From positions 1 through 15,304 of the forward strand of contig JAISRY010000074.1 of the NCBI GenBank assembly GCA_031273385.1: a stretch of 15,304 nucleotides of DNA, in the 5' to 3' direction. Below the pieces are notes generated by a model. It did not search any database. It saw only the letters and a list, made by a program, of their open reading frames with translations, and was not told the origin of the DNA. Shown here in pieces: positions 1 to 7,957 of this stretch. The stretch's first letter is position 1, and each line of letters begins with the position of its first letter. The DNA is from Tannerellaceae bacterium (GTDB lineage Bacteria; Bacteroidota; Bacteroidia; Bacteroidales; Tannerellaceae). The translations under genes and the position numbers were made by a program.

Positions 1-38
1 CGAGAATTGATTGATTTTTAGCCGATTGTAAATTCTCG
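1..38. repeat. Short inverted repeat at the left edge
   Basis: The first 8 bases (CGAGAATT) are perfectly complementary to bases 31-38 (AATTCTCG), with a 22-base loop. No T-run follows on the + strand, so it is not a clear intrinsic terminator. It may be one end of an element that continues outside the window. Role unknown. Confidence 0.4.
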
Positions 39-64
39 TCATTATAAGTACCCAATAAACTGCG

Positions 65-275
65 TTTATCAAAAAGGGGAAATGACGGCGATAGCGTGAT
101 TTCCAGACAATTACAATCAAGTGGTACCCGTCATTGCGAACGCAGTGAAGCAATCCAGAGGTGGGACACACAGACGCACTTCTGGATTGCTTCACTGCGT
201 TCGCAATGACGGGTACTACTTGGTTATAATCGGGTGTAAATCAACGCTATCGCTGTCATTTCCCTTTTTGATAAA
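65..275. repeat. 211-bp near-perfect palindromic element
   Basis: The whole block is symmetrical about position 170. The inner arms 124-159 and 181-216 are perfect reverse complements over 36 bases around a 21-base loop. The outer arms 65-102 and 238-275 also pair with only a few mismatches or single-base shifts, and the intervening parts pair loosely. The inner arm (core CGTCATTGCGAACGCAGTGA) resembles a palindromic intergenic repeat that I recall from many unrelated bacterial genomes. No ORF or transposase lies inside, so it is a non-autonomous REP/MITE-like element rather than an insertion sequence. A damaged half copy lies at 9662-9692. Confidence 0.8.
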
Positions 276-302
276 TTTGTTTTGTGTTTGATATGGCTTT
301 AG

Positions 303-386
303 CCGGACGGGAGCTATTTTCAATGGGACGGGAGCTATTTTTTTTCGGACGGGAGCTATTTTTATTTGCTCGGGAGCTATTTCCGG
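303..386 (+). repeat. Tandem array of four 21-bp repeats (copy 1)
   Basis: The core CGGGAGCTATTT occurs at 308, 329, 350 and 371, an exact 21-bp period. The spacers differ from one another, but the matching spacers recur in the second array at 9134-9213, so the array was copied as a unit. The segment ends in TTTCCGGTTTTACACAA, which leads straight into the 22-bp palindromic array. Twenty-one bases could encode 7 codons, but no sizeable ORF spans the array, and the adjoining 22-bp period is not a codon multiple. A non-coding protein-binding or RNA role is more plausible. Function unknown. Confidence 0.85.
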
Positions 387-390
387 TTTT

Positions 391-489
391 ACACAACTGT
401 GTAGCCCGGGCTACCTAACTGTGTAGGCTGGGCTACACAATTGTCTGTGTCCGGCTACACAATTGTGTGCGTCCGGCTACACAAGTGTC
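391..489 (+). repeat. Array of five 22-bp palindromic repeats (copy 1)
   Basis: Variants of the palindrome CTACACAATTGTGTAG are centred at 396.5, 418.5, 440.5, 462.5 and 484.5, an exact 22-bp spacing. The spacers are GC-rich and mostly contain CCGG or GGGC. Individual units carry one or a few substitutions. Palindromic sites about two helical turns apart would place dimeric binding sites on one face of the DNA, as in operator or centromere-like arrays, but no cognate protein is identified. An inverted second copy is at 9026-9126. Confidence 0.85.
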
Positions 490-516
490 TATGTTTTTCA
501 TTTTTCTTGTGTTGAA

Positions 517-667
517 CGCACGATTCACTTTCCTTTCACCTCCTTTCACCCTCCCTTCACCACATTTGGTTATCTTTCAATGTGTTGGGTGGAAAGGTGA
601 AGGGTGAAGGGAGAAAAAGGGAAACTTTATTTGGAGGGGTTTTGCCCTTTTTCGCCTTTTTCTCCCT
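517..667 (+). repeat. TTCACC / GGTGAA repeat block with hairpin
   Basis: TTCAC motifs at 524, 535, 545 and 556 (10-11 bp apart) face GGTGAA motifs at about 596 and 603 across a short stem (CACATT 561-566 with AATGTG 579-584). Next comes a perfect 12-bp inverted repeat, GGGAGAAAAAGG at 609-620 with CCTTTTTCTCCC at 655-666. The segment aligns in the same orientation with 9487-9646 (shared order: TTCACC units, AATGTGTT, GGTGAA units, GGAAACT, GGGG, TTTC-rich end). It adjoins the 3' end of the leftward thioredoxin-like gene, so the hairpin may lie in that transcript's tail, but there is no U-run to make it a standard terminator. Confidence 0.65.
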
Positions 668-681
668 CTTGCCGGAGGGGG

Positions 682-2598
682 TTATTCCGGCTTTTCCAGT
701 TCGGTGTTCAGGACTTCCCTCATTTTATCTACGCCCATAAATCCGAGGCTGGTAAAGGCGATGTCGCCCTGTTTGCCCAGGATCAGGTAAAAGGGGATGC
801 CCCGGATGCCGAAGGACTTAGACCAGTAGTCCCACTGGCCGGCCGTGACGCGGTAATGCTCGCCCTTTATGTCGGGGATCATGTTCTGCCATGTGCCCAT
901 TGGGGATGTTTCGCCGGTGAGGTACAGGAAGATGACACCCTTTTCTTCCATCTCCTTTTTGGCCTCTTCAGACGTTTTCATCGCCTGCAGGCAAGGGCCG
1001 CACCATGTTGCCCAGAAATCGACGAAGACCACTTTGCCACGGTGGGCTTGGGTGACGGCGGCGAAAAGTTCTTCGTTCGGGATATTTTTGGTGTCGTCGG
1101 AGGGGTGTGCCGTATAGCCGGTTTTCTTTTTGTTGGCTTCGATCTTGACTTTCAGTTCGTCGTTCTTCTCTGTCAGCAGGTTTGCAAAGACGGGGGAGAT
1201 GGCGCGCGCTTTGGCCAGTTCGTCGTCCGGGAGAGGCTTGAACTCCGTTATCGGTTGCGCCAGGCGTTGCAGGGCGATGAGGTCGAAGAGTATGCCGCGG
1301 TCGGTTCCGTAGAGCGCCGCTATGCTGGGGAATTGCTGTCCCTCCAGCATTGAGAGCGTTTGCACCATCCGTCCGTAATAGTTGGCATACAGCCCGAAAG
1401 GGTCGTTCGGCACAAGATCCTTGACAAAAGAGTAGTACTCCTCCGTAATCTCTACTTTGGCCTCATCGGGCAGGGGGGCATCGTTTTCCAGGCCATGCGT
1501 TCTCCTGTAGGCATATTCCAGAAACCCTGCCGGGCTAAACAGCCGGCCGGCAATATCCAGGCGCAGGTTTTGCTCCTGCAATTTCCGGTACGTTTCGCTG
1601 ATACCGGTAAAGCCCTCTATTTCGCGAAGCCCGGCGGCGTAACGCTCCATCCAGTATGCCTTGAACTCCTCACCGCTCATTCCGGCAATGTCGGACAGCA
1701 CCTTTGTGTAGTCTTTCTCAGACTGGATGAAAGGCTTCACCCTCCATTGCGGATGGCTGTTTATCTCGTCGTTCAGTGCGGCGTTCTTTCCCGAAAAGGC
1801 ATAGCTTTCGCCTAAAGAGGGCGTCTCTTTCAGCAACCGGGATTTTGCACGGGTAAGCTCCGGCAGGTTGATAACGATCGACGTCTCTTCGCCCGGCGTA
1901 AGAAAGACGCTGGGAGAAAAGAGCGGGGAACTGCATCCGATCATCGTAGGGTAACAGAGCGGAATCTCTACGCGAAACGTTCCGTCGTCGTCCACCGGTA
2001 TATTGATCTCTTCCCCGCCGTTCATCAGGTGATCATATTTCCAGGCGGTGACTTTCGCACGCATTTGGGCGGGGTAATGGAGCAGTTTGCCCGAGAAGAC
2101 GGCGTTACCCTGTTTGATCTCCGGCGTTTCGAGGAAAGGCGCCTCTTTGCTCTTCTTCCCGGTTGCCGCGGCTTTGGCTACCGGTTTCCCATCCAGGCGG
2201 ATACCCCAAAGCTGGAACGACCCCTCAAAGTCGCCCTCCGTAAAGCCCACCTCTTTCACCGAAGCGGGCAGAGGCGGGAACACCAGTTGGAACGAAGCCG
2301 TACCGGATTCGGGCATATAAAATTCCTTTCCCAATGCAATACCTGCCGATGAACGCACCGGATATTCCTGCCCATCGTCAGCCGCCAGATAGCTTTCTTC
2401 CGCTATCTTGATCCATTGATTGGGCGCATAATACGCATCGATAAAGAATACGGTCGCCGTATCGGAGAGGGCGATCTTCCGTATTTCCAACGTCGTCGTC
2501 GTCGTCGCGGCATAAAAGGGGCGTTCGACGACACGTTCTTTTGCATGGGCTGCCGTCAGGCAAACAAACAAAGCCAAAAAGAGATTCATTTTTTTCAT
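682..2598 (-). CDS. Secreted thioredoxin-like (TlpA/AhpC-TSA type) protein
   Basis: The 638-residue product begins with a Sec signal peptide (MKKMNLFLALFVCLTAAHA, cleavage expected after AHA). Residues ~20-500 form a long N-terminal region of beta-rich and helical segments that I cannot assign firmly; such regions are usual in large Bacteroidales thioredoxin-like proteins. The C-terminal ~120 residues are a thioredoxin fold with the redox motif WCGPC (W532, C533, C536) after VFVDFWAT, and a cis-proline motif GIPF (P602). Both cysteines are present, so it should be redox active as a periplasmic or surface thiol:disulfide oxidoreductase; the partner is unknown. It is the last gene of a leftward operon, starting 24 bases after the MerR-type gene ends. 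The fold is certain, the substrate is not. Confidence 0.85.
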   Translation of the reverse strand: MKKMNLFLALFVCLTAAHAKERVVERPFYAATTTTTLEIRKIALSDTATVFFIDAYYAPNQWIKIAEESYLAADDGQEYPVRSSAGIALGKEFYMPESGTASFQLVFPPLPASVKEVGFTEGDFEGSFQLWGIRLDGKPVAKAAATGKKSKEAPFLETPEIKQGNAVFSGKLLHYPAQMRAKVTAWKYDHLMNGGEEINIPVDDDGTFRVEIPLCYPTMIGCSSPLFSPSVFLTPGEETSIVINLPELTRAKSRLLKETPSLGESYAFSGKNAALNDEINSHPQWRVKPFIQSEKDYTKVLSDIAGMSGEEFKAYWMERYAAGLREIEGFTGISETYRKLQEQNLRLDIAGRLFSPAGFLEYAYRRTHGLENDAPLPDEAKVEITEEYYSFVKDLVPNDPFGLYANYYGRMVQTLSMLEGQQFPSIAALYGTDRGILFDLIALQRLAQPITEFKPLPDDELAKARAISPVFANLLTEKNDELKVKIEANKKKTGYTAHPSDDTKNIPNEELFAAVTQAHRGKVVFVDFWATWCGPCLQAMKTSEEAKKEMEEKGVIFLYLTGETSPMGTWQNMIPDIKGEHYRVTAGQWDYWSKSFGIRGIPFYLILGKQGDIAFTSLGFMGVDKMREVLNTELEKPE

Positions 2599-2622
2599 GT
2601 GACTAAGTATATTTATAAATGA

Positions 2623-3003
2623 TTATCCGTTGCCTCCGTGCGAAACATCATCTGCCGGACTAAACGCGTCAAATGCCTCTTTCATGGAGAGCAACTCTTT
2701 TTTTATCTTCTTTAATCTCTCTACGATCTCTTCCCGCCGGACAGTACCGCCCTTGTTATCCTTGATCCGTTGGCGGGCGCCGGCCAGCGTCATCCCCCGC
2801 TCCTTGACCAAATGGTAGACCAGCCGGATCGCATCAACGTCTTCCTGCTTATAGAAACGTACCCCTTTCGGGTTCTTCTTCGGATGGATCATATCAAATT
2901 CCTTTTCCCAGAACCGAAGCGTCGACTCGTTTATGTCGAACATTTTAGCTACCTCTCCAATAGAAAAGTAGAGTTTGTGATCTTTGTCTTTATGTAGTAC
3001 CAC
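2623..3003 (-). CDS. MerR-family transcriptional regulator
   Basis: This 126-residue protein has an N-terminal winged helix-turn-helix of MerR type: YFSIGEVAKMFDINESTLRF at residues 12-31, then WEKEF and the wing KGVRFYKQEDVDAIR. A second helical part, LVKERGMTLAGARQRI, follows, and then a charged dimerisation helix at about 90-113. There is no C-terminal cysteine or ligand-binding domain, so it belongs to the short MerR-like group, not the metal or drug sensors. It lies 21 bases downstream of the M23 peptidase gene and 24 bases upstream of the thioredoxin-like gene, all leftward, so co-transcription is likely. Its targets cannot be read from the sequence. The start chosen is the first ATG, which gives the normal distance to the HTH. 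Confidence 0.88.
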   Translation of the reverse strand: MVLHKDKDHKLYFSIGEVAKMFDINESTLRFWEKEFDMIHPKKNPKGVRFYKQEDVDAIRLVYHLVKERGMTLAGARQRIKDNKGGTVRREEIVERLKKIKKELLSMKEAFDAFSPADDVSHGGNG

Positions 3004-3024
3004 CTTTCAAAAGGGTCAATTGTT

Positions 3025-4008
3025 TCAGTCCATAACCTGTCCGTGATTATCCGCTATCCGCATCATACGGTCGTACTCTTCGGGCGTCAGCTCTTTGAAA
3101 TAGTACCGCGAGGGGTTGTCCGGTTTGCCGCGGTTGAGGACTTCGTAGTGCAGGTGCGGGCCTGTGGACTTCCCCGTATTCCCGACATAGCCGATGACTT
3201 CGCCGCGCGTCACCTTTTGCCCTACCCTGGCTTTGAACTTGCTCAGGTGGGCGTACAGCGTTTTATAGCCAAATCCATGGTCGATAATGAGGCACATCCC
3301 GTAGCCCTGCTTCCAGTCGGCATTGATCACCACGCCGTTTCCGGTGGCCAGGATTTCAGTCCCGACTTTCGCCGAAAAGTCCATCCCCCGGTGGAAGCGC
3401 AGTTCGCGGTCGATCGGGTCGGTACGCATACCGTATCCTGAGGCGGTACGGCTGAGATCTTTATTGGCGATCGGCTGGATGGCGGGGATACACATCATCC
3501 GCTCTTCCTGCGACTTGCCCATATTGATCAGCTCCTCCAGCGAGTTGGATTGTACGTAGAGCTGTTTGGTCAGCATATCCATCTTCCGGGTGGTCTCGAC
3601 GATCAGCTCCGGATTGGAAAGGCTCAGCAGGTGCTCATAGCGGTCGGTACCGCCGAAGCCCGACTTGCGGATGGATTCGGGGATAGGCTCCGCCTGGAAA
3701 ATGGCGCGGTAAAGGTTCTCGTCGCGCTGCTGGATATCGCCCAATACGCTGAACGCGTTATTCAGCCGCAGGGAGAGTACTTCATATTGGGTTTGCAGTA
3801 GTTTGTTTTCTTTCCGCAATTGAGATTCCATCGGCGAATCGACAAGACGCATCAACCCGAAAAAGGCGGCTACGCCAAAGACTATTCCCGTACTCAAATG
3901 GCGCAATACAATGAAAAAACGGTCTTTCACGGAGGGGAACACCCGCTCGTAACTTAAGTTGACAGGGTCGTAGAAATAATATGTTTTGCGACTTTTAAAC
4001 AGCTTCAT
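3025..4008 (-). CDS. Membrane-anchored M23 (LytM-type) peptidase
   Basis: This 327-residue protein has a basic N-terminus, one transmembrane segment at about residues 31-52, and a predicted coiled coil at about 60-86 (ESQLRKENKLLQTQYEVLSL). A linker leads to a C-terminal M23 metallopeptidase domain at about 190-300. The zinc-binding and catalytic residues are present: HRGMD (H206, D210), YAH (H254) and HLH (H285, H287). GYGMRTDP and NTGKSTGPHLHYEV are typical of the family. It should be an inner-membrane-anchored, periplasm-facing endopeptidase acting on peptidoglycan cross-links, or helping cell-wall remodelling. Because all ligands are intact, it is unlikely to be only an EnvC-like degenerate activator. 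It is the first gene of the leftward operon and is divergent from alaS. Confidence 0.9.
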   Translation of the reverse strand: MKLFKSRKTYYFYDPVNLSYERVFPSVKDRFFIVLRHLSTGIVFGVAAFFGLMRLVDSPMESQLRKENKLLQTQYEVLSLRLNNAFSVLGDIQQRDENLYRAIFQAEPIPESIRKSGFGGTDRYEHLLSLSNPELIVETTRKMDMLTKQLYVQSNSLEELINMGKSQEERMMCIPAIQPIANKDLSRTASGYGMRTDPIDRELRFHRGMDFSAKVGTEILATGNGVVINADWKQGYGMCLIIDHGFGYKTLYAHLSKFKARVGQKVTRGEVIGYVGNTGKSTGPHLHYEVLNRGKPDNPSRYYFKELTPEEYDRMMRIADNHGQVMD

Positions 4009-4030
4009 GTGAATATTTTATTCGTGTATC

Positions 4031-4061
4031 TTCGCAAAAATAATAATTTACAGTACTTTTG
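4031..4061 (+). promoter_or_regulatory. Promoter of alaS (and probably aroB)
   Basis: Read rightward, there is TTCG (4031-4034, one mismatch to TTTG), a 19-bp spacer, and TACTTTTG (4054-4061, perfect TAnnTTTG). The leader to the alaS ATG at 4106 would be about 38 bases. This promoter occupies almost the same bases as the opposing M23 promoter. Confidence 0.7.
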
Positions 4062-4065
4062 CAAA
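4035..4065 (-). promoter_or_regulatory. Promoter of the M23-MerR-thioredoxin operon
   Basis: Read leftward, there is TTTG (4065-4062), a 19-bp spacer, and TATTTTTG (4042-4035). This matches the Bacteroidetes sigma-ABfr consensus TTTG / TAnnTTTG. The start codon at 4008 is about 27 bases downstream of the -7 box. Confidence 0.75.
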
Positions 4066-4105
4066 TTATTTTTCGGATTATTAACGAGTATAAGACAGAT
4101 AGATC

Positions 4106-6727
4106 ATGTTGACAGCTAAAGAAACCCGCGAATCGTTCAAGGCCTTTTTTGCCTCCAGGCAACATCAGGTTGTCGCTTCCGCGCCGATGGTTATTAAGGG
4201 AGACCCTACCCTGATGTTTACGAATGCGGGTATGAACCAGTTTAAAGATATCATACTGGGCAACGTCCCCATCAAATACCCGCGCGTCGCCGACTCGCAG
4301 AAATGCCTGCGCGTAAGCGGCAAGCACAACGACCTGGAGGAGGTAGGGCACGACACCTACCATCACACCATGTTTGAAATGCTTGGCAACTGGTCGTTCG
4401 GCGACTACTTCAAGAAAGAGGCCATCGGATGGGCATGGGAATACCTGGTGGATGTCTTGAAACTGCAACCCGGACGACTCTATGCGACGGTATTTGAGGG
4501 AAGTAAGCCCGAAGGGTTGGAGCGCGACGACGAAGCCGCCGGCTACTGGGAACAGTTCCTCCCCAAATCGCATATCCTGGATGGGAATAAGAAAGACAAT
4601 TTCTGGGAAATGGGCGATACCGGCCCCTGCGGCCCCTGCTCCGAAATACATATAGACCTCCGGCCGGACAGCGAAAGGGAGCGTATCAGTGGCGCCGAAA
4701 TGGTCAATAAGGATCATCCGCAAGTCGTCGAAATATGGAATCTCGTGTTCATGCAATACAACCGGAAAGCGGACGGGTCGCTGGAGCCGCTTCCCGCCAA
4801 AGTGATCGACACGGGGATGGGCTTCGAGCGCCTCTGCATGGCCATACAGGGGAAGACCTCCAATTATGACACGGACGTTTTCCAGCCGCTTATACGGGAG
4901 ATCGCCTCCCTGACGGGCGTTGCCTACGGCGAAGATAAACAAAAGGATATCGCTATGCGCGTCATCGCCGACCATATCCGCACGATCGCTTTCTCGATCA
5001 CCGACGGACAGTTGCCCTCCAACGCCAAAGCCGGGTATGTGATCCGCCGTATCCTGCGCCGGGCTGTCCGTTACGGATACACCTTCCTCCAACGCCGCGA
5101 AGCGTTTATGTACCGCCTGCTGCCTGTCCTGATCGACTCCATGGGCGATGCCTATCCGGAACTGGCGGAACAGAAAACGCTGATCGAAAAGGTGATGAAA
5201 GAGGAAGAAGAGTCTTTCCTCCGCACATTGGAAACGGGTATACGCTTGCTCGACAAGAAAATAGAAGAGGCCGTAGCCGCCGGAGAGAAACAGCTGGACG
5301 GAGGGGATGCGTTTACCCTGTACGACACGTTCGGCTTCCCGTTAGACCTGACCGAACTTATCCTGCGTGAACACGGTATGCAGGTCGATATCGACGGGTT
5401 CAACGACGGGATGCAGAAACAGAAAGAGCGTGCCCGCAACGCCGCCGCCATCGAAACGGGCGACTGGGTCGTCCTTCGGGAGGGAGAAAGCACATTCACC
5501 GGATACGACCTCTTCGAATCGGACGCCTGTATTCTCCGCTACCGGAAGATCAAACAGAAGAACAGGGAGCTCTACCAGGTCGTATTAGACCGGACACCTT
5601 TCTACGCCGAAAAGGGCGGGCAGGTAGGCGATACGGGATGGCTGGTCTCAGAGGGCGAAACGATAGCGGTCATAGATACCAAAAACGAAAACAACCTCTC
5701 CGTCCACCTCACCGAGAAGCTTCCCGCCGACTTGACGGCCACGTTCACCGCCCGCATCAATGCAAAGAAACGCCGGCAATGCGAATGTAACCACTCGGGC
5801 ACGCACCTGCTGCACGAAGCGCTCCGCGAAATATTGGGTACGCATGTGGAGCAGCGGGGCTCGTATGTGTCGCCGGAATCGCTCCGCTTCGACTTCTCCC
5901 ACTTCCAGAAAGTGAGCGACGAAGAGATACGTGAGATAGAACGGTTGGTAGGCGAAAAGATACGCGCCAACTTCAAGCTCGAAGAATACCGCTCGCTGCC
6001 GGTTGCCCGGGCAAAGGAGATGGGCGCAATGGCGCTGTTCGGGGAAAAATACGGGGAAGAGGTGAGGGTCGTAAAATACGGCAGCTCCATCGAACTGTGC
6101 GGGGGCACGCATATCCCCTCCACCGGTATGATCGGTACGCTTCGTATCATCGCTGAAAGCTCCATCGCAGCAGGCGTACGCCGCATCGAGGCGGTAACGG
6201 CCGAATCCGCCGAAGACTACTTCTTCACCCAGCAGGATATTATCCGCGAAATACGGGCGTTGGTCAACCATGTCCCCAACCTGATACCGGCCATCAAAAA
6301 GGCCGTCGAAGAGAACGCAGAGCTGAAAAAACAGCTGGAAGCGTATGTCAGAGAGAAAGCCGCCCAATTGGGGAAAGAGATCGTTTCACGCGCCGTTGAC
6401 CATGGCGGGGTCAAACTGATTCAGTATACCGGCCAGGGACAGGTGGAACTGATGAAAGACATCGCTTTCCGGATAAAGGGCGAAGTCAAGGAGCCGTTTG
6501 CTTTTGTCGCCGGCCTGGTGGACGAACCCAAATGTACCCTGGTGGTGATGCTGAGCGACGGCCTGACGGCCAAAGGCTATAACGCCGCCCAACTGGTAAA
6601 GGAGGCTGCCCGCCACATCCAGGGAGGAGGAGGAGGCCAGCCCCATTTTGCCACCGCCGGAGGAAAGAACGCCGCCGGCCTCACCACAGCCGTTCAAGCC
6701 GTCATTGAAGCATTGGGGCTAAAATAA
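4106..6727 (+). CDS. alaS: Alanyl-tRNA synthetase
   Basis: The 873-residue length is normal for bacterial AlaRS, which charges tRNA-Ala in the cytoplasm. The class II catalytic core occupies the N-terminal ~240 residues ([13 protein letters not shown] at 34-46, [17 protein letters not shown] from H87, [13 protein letters not shown]). A helical tRNA-recognition region follows. The editing domain has its zinc-binding HxxxH (H563, H567) and CGGTH (C665-H669) motifs, so clearance of mischarged Ser/Gly should be intact. The C-terminal DHHA1-type domain ends with the glycine-rich [14 protein letters not shown] near residue 840. aroB begins 10 bases after the stop, so the two genes are probably co-transcribed. 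The start is the first ATG after the promoter. No anomaly seen. Confidence 0.98.
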   Translation: MLTAKETRESFKAFFASRQHQVVASAPMVIKGDPTLMFTNAGMNQFKDIILGNVPIKYPRVADSQKCLRVSGKHNDLEEVGHDTYHHTMFEMLGNWSFGDYFKKEAIGWAWEYLVDVLKLQPGRLYATVFEGSKPEGLERDDEAAGYWEQFLPKSHILDGNKKDNFWEMGDTGPCGPCSEIHIDLRPDSERERISGAEMVNKDHPQVVEIWNLVFMQYNRKADGSLEPLPAKVIDTGMGFERLCMAIQGKTSNYDTDVFQPLIREIASLTGVAYGEDKQKDIAMRVIADHIRTIAFSITDGQLPSNAKAGYVIRRILRRAVRYGYTFLQRREAFMYRLLPVLIDSMGDAYPELAEQKTLIEKVMKEEEESFLRTLETGIRLLDKKIEEAVAAGEKQLDGGDAFTLYDTFGFPLDLTELILREHGMQVDIDGFNDGMQKQKERARNAAAIETGDWVVLREGESTFTGYDLFESDACILRYRKIKQKNRELYQVVLDRTPFYAEKGGQVGDTGWLVSEGETIAVIDTKNENNLSVHLTEKLPADLTATFTARINAKKRRQCECNHSGTHLLHEALREILGTHVEQRGSYVSPESLRFDFSHFQKVSDEEIREIERLVGEKIRANFKLEEYRSLPVARAKEMGAMALFGEKYGEEVRVVKYGSSIELCGGTHIPSTGMIGTLRIIAESSIAAGVRRIEAVTAESAEDYFFTQQDIIREIRALVNHVPNLIPAIKKAVEENAELKKQLEAYVREKAAQLGKEIVSRAVDHGGVKLIQYTGQGQVELMKDIAFRIKGEVKEPFAFVAGLVDEPKCTLVVMLSDGLTAKGYNAAQLVKEAARHIQGGGGGQPHFATAGGKNAAGLTTAVQAVIEALGLK

Positions 6728-6737
6728 AAGAACGATC

Positions 6738-7802
6738 ATGGCAAATCAACACGTCGTCATCGTAACGAACCTGAAAGCGGAATTGCAGGAATACCTTTCC
6801 GCCCTGAAATACGATAAGCTGTTTATCCTGACCGATACGAATACCAGGGAGAAATGCTACCCCCTGTTAAAGGATATCCCCCTCATCCAACAGGGGGAAG
6901 TCATCTCGATAGAGGCGGGCGATACCGGCAAAGACATCACGCAACTTTCCGCCATTTGGCGTGTACTTTCCGAGAAAGGCGCCTCACGCCATTCATTATT
7001 GATCAACCTCGGGGGAGGTATGGTTACCGATATGGGAGGCTTTGCCGGCGCGACGTTCAAGCGGGGCATACCGACGATCAATATCCCCACCACCCTGATG
7101 GCGTCGGTGGATGCCGCGGTGGGCGGTAAAACAGGGATCAACTTCAACGGGCTGAAGAACGAAATAGGCGCGTTCTATCCTCCCGTATGCGTATTTATTG
7201 ACTGCATGTTCCTCCGCACCCTCGATAGGGACAACCTCCTGTCCGGTTACGCCGAGATGCTCAAACATGCCCTGCTCAGTTCCCCCGAAGATTACGCCTC
7301 GGTCATAGCCTTTGACCCGGGCGGCGCGGTAGACTATGCCCGCCTGCACAGGATGGTCGCCCAATCCGTAGCCATAAAGGAGCGCATCGTGGAAGAAGAC
7401 CCCAGGGAGCTTGGCATCCGTAAAGCGCTAAACCTGGGGCATACGATCGGCCACGCCATGGAAAGCCTCTCCTTTAAAAGAGGCCATCCCCTGCTACACG
7501 GCCATGCCGTAGCCGCCGGAATCGTCTGTGAATTATACCTTTCATACAAACAGTGCGGCTTTCCCGCGGATAAGCTCACACAGGTCGCCTACTATATCAA
7601 AGAGCAGTATCCTCCTTTCTTTTTCGACTGTTCGGAATACGACGCCCTGTACGAGTTGATGACCCACGACAAGAAGAACGAAAGCGGCATCATCAACTTC
7701 ACCTTGTTGGCCGACACAGGAAAAGTACGGATAAATCAGTCCGTCGACAAGGCGCTTATTTTCGAGTCATTGGATTTTTACCGTGAAAGCTTTGGAATAT
7801 AA
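6738..7802 (+). CDS. aroB: 3-dehydroquinate synthase
   Basis: This 354-residue cytoplasmic enzyme converts DAHP to 3-dehydroquinate, the second step of the shikimate pathway, using NAD+ and a divalent metal. Visible family motifs are the NAD-binding GGGMVTDMGGFAGATFKRG, then IPTTLMASVDAAVGGKTGIN. The metal ligands are inferred by family alignment: E173 (GYAEMLKH), H235 (LNLGHTIGHA) and H254 (LLHGHAVAAG). It lies 10 bases downstream of alaS, which argues for one transcript although the functions are unrelated. The last codons also contain the -33 box of the following tRNA gene. Length and motifs are normal. Confidence 0.96.
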   Translation: MANQHVVIVTNLKAELQEYLSALKYDKLFILTDTNTREKCYPLLKDIPLIQQGEVISIEAGDTGKDITQLSAIWRVLSEKGASRHSLLINLGGGMVTDMGGFAGATFKRGIPTINIPTTLMASVDAAVGGKTGINFNGLKNEIGAFYPPVCVFIDCMFLRTLDRDNLLSGYAEMLKHALLSSPEDYASVIAFDPGGAVDYARLHRMVAQSVAIKERIVEEDPRELGIRKALNLGHTIGHAMESLSFKRGHPLLHGHAVAAGIVCELYLSYKQCGFPADKLTQVAYYIKEQYPPFFFDCSEYDALYELMTHDKKNESGIINFTLLADTGKVRINQSVDKALIFESLDFYRESFGI

Positions 7803-7822
7803 ATCAAAAACGCATATCTTTG
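7791..7822 (+). promoter_or_regulatory. Promoter of tRNA-Pro, partly inside aroB
   Basis: TTTG at 7791-7794 (within the last aroB codons), a 20-bp spacer, and TATCTTTG at 7815-7822 match the Bacteroidetes promoter consensus. The predicted start is a few bases before the tRNA at 7835. This gives the tRNA its own transcription independent of alaS-aroB. Confidence 0.75.
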
Positions 7823-7834
7823 CAGCGCAAAAAG

Positions 7835-7910
7835 CGGGGTGTAGCTCAGCCAGGTTTAGAGTACGCGTCTGGGGGGCGTGTGGTCGCTAGTTCGAATCTA
7901 GTCACCCCGA
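7835..7910 (+). tRNA. tRNA-Pro (anticodon GGG)
   Basis: The 76-base cloverleaf is complete. The acceptor stem CGGGGTG/CACCCCG has all 7 pairs with discriminator A. The D stem is GCTC/GAGT. The anticodon stem CGCGT/GCGTG holds the loop CTGGGGG, so the anticodon is GGG, reading CCC/CCU proline codons. The T arm is GCTAG-TTCGAAT-CTAGT. CCA is not encoded and must be added after transcription. An intrinsic terminator follows directly. Confidence 0.95.
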
Positions 7911-7921
7911 CGGCTGAGAAG

Positions 7922-7954
7922 AGAGGTTAAGCAGATGCTTAGCCTCTTTTTTTT
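7922..7954 (+). terminator. Intrinsic terminator after tRNA-Pro
   Basis: The 11-bp stem AGAGGTTAAGC (7922-7932) / GCTTAGCCTCT (7937-7947) has one G-T pair and a 4-base loop, and is followed by a run of T to 7954. The T-run is only on the + strand, so it ends tRNA (and aroB read-through) transcription but not the opposing DUF3990 transcript. Confidence 0.9.
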
Positions 7955-7957
7955 GTC

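Noticed and set aside
303..489. CRISPR array
   Set aside because: The units are contiguous short tandem repeats of 21 and 22 bp with no unique ~30-bp spacers, and there are no cas genes.
609..666. Terminator for the thioredoxin-like gene
   Set aside because: The 12-bp stem is perfect, but the loop is 34 bases and there is no U-run on the - strand; it is described instead as part of the repeat block.
604..1353. Long open frame on the + strand opposite the thioredoxin-like gene
   Set aside because: It lies antisense to a gene with signal peptide and WCGPC motif, has no family resemblance, and its frame is open because of the codon bias of the real gene.
3995..5092. 365-codon open frame on the - strand across the alaS 5' part
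   Set aside because: It overlaps the alaS coding sequence and both promoters, and its translation has no recognisable domain; alaS is certain.
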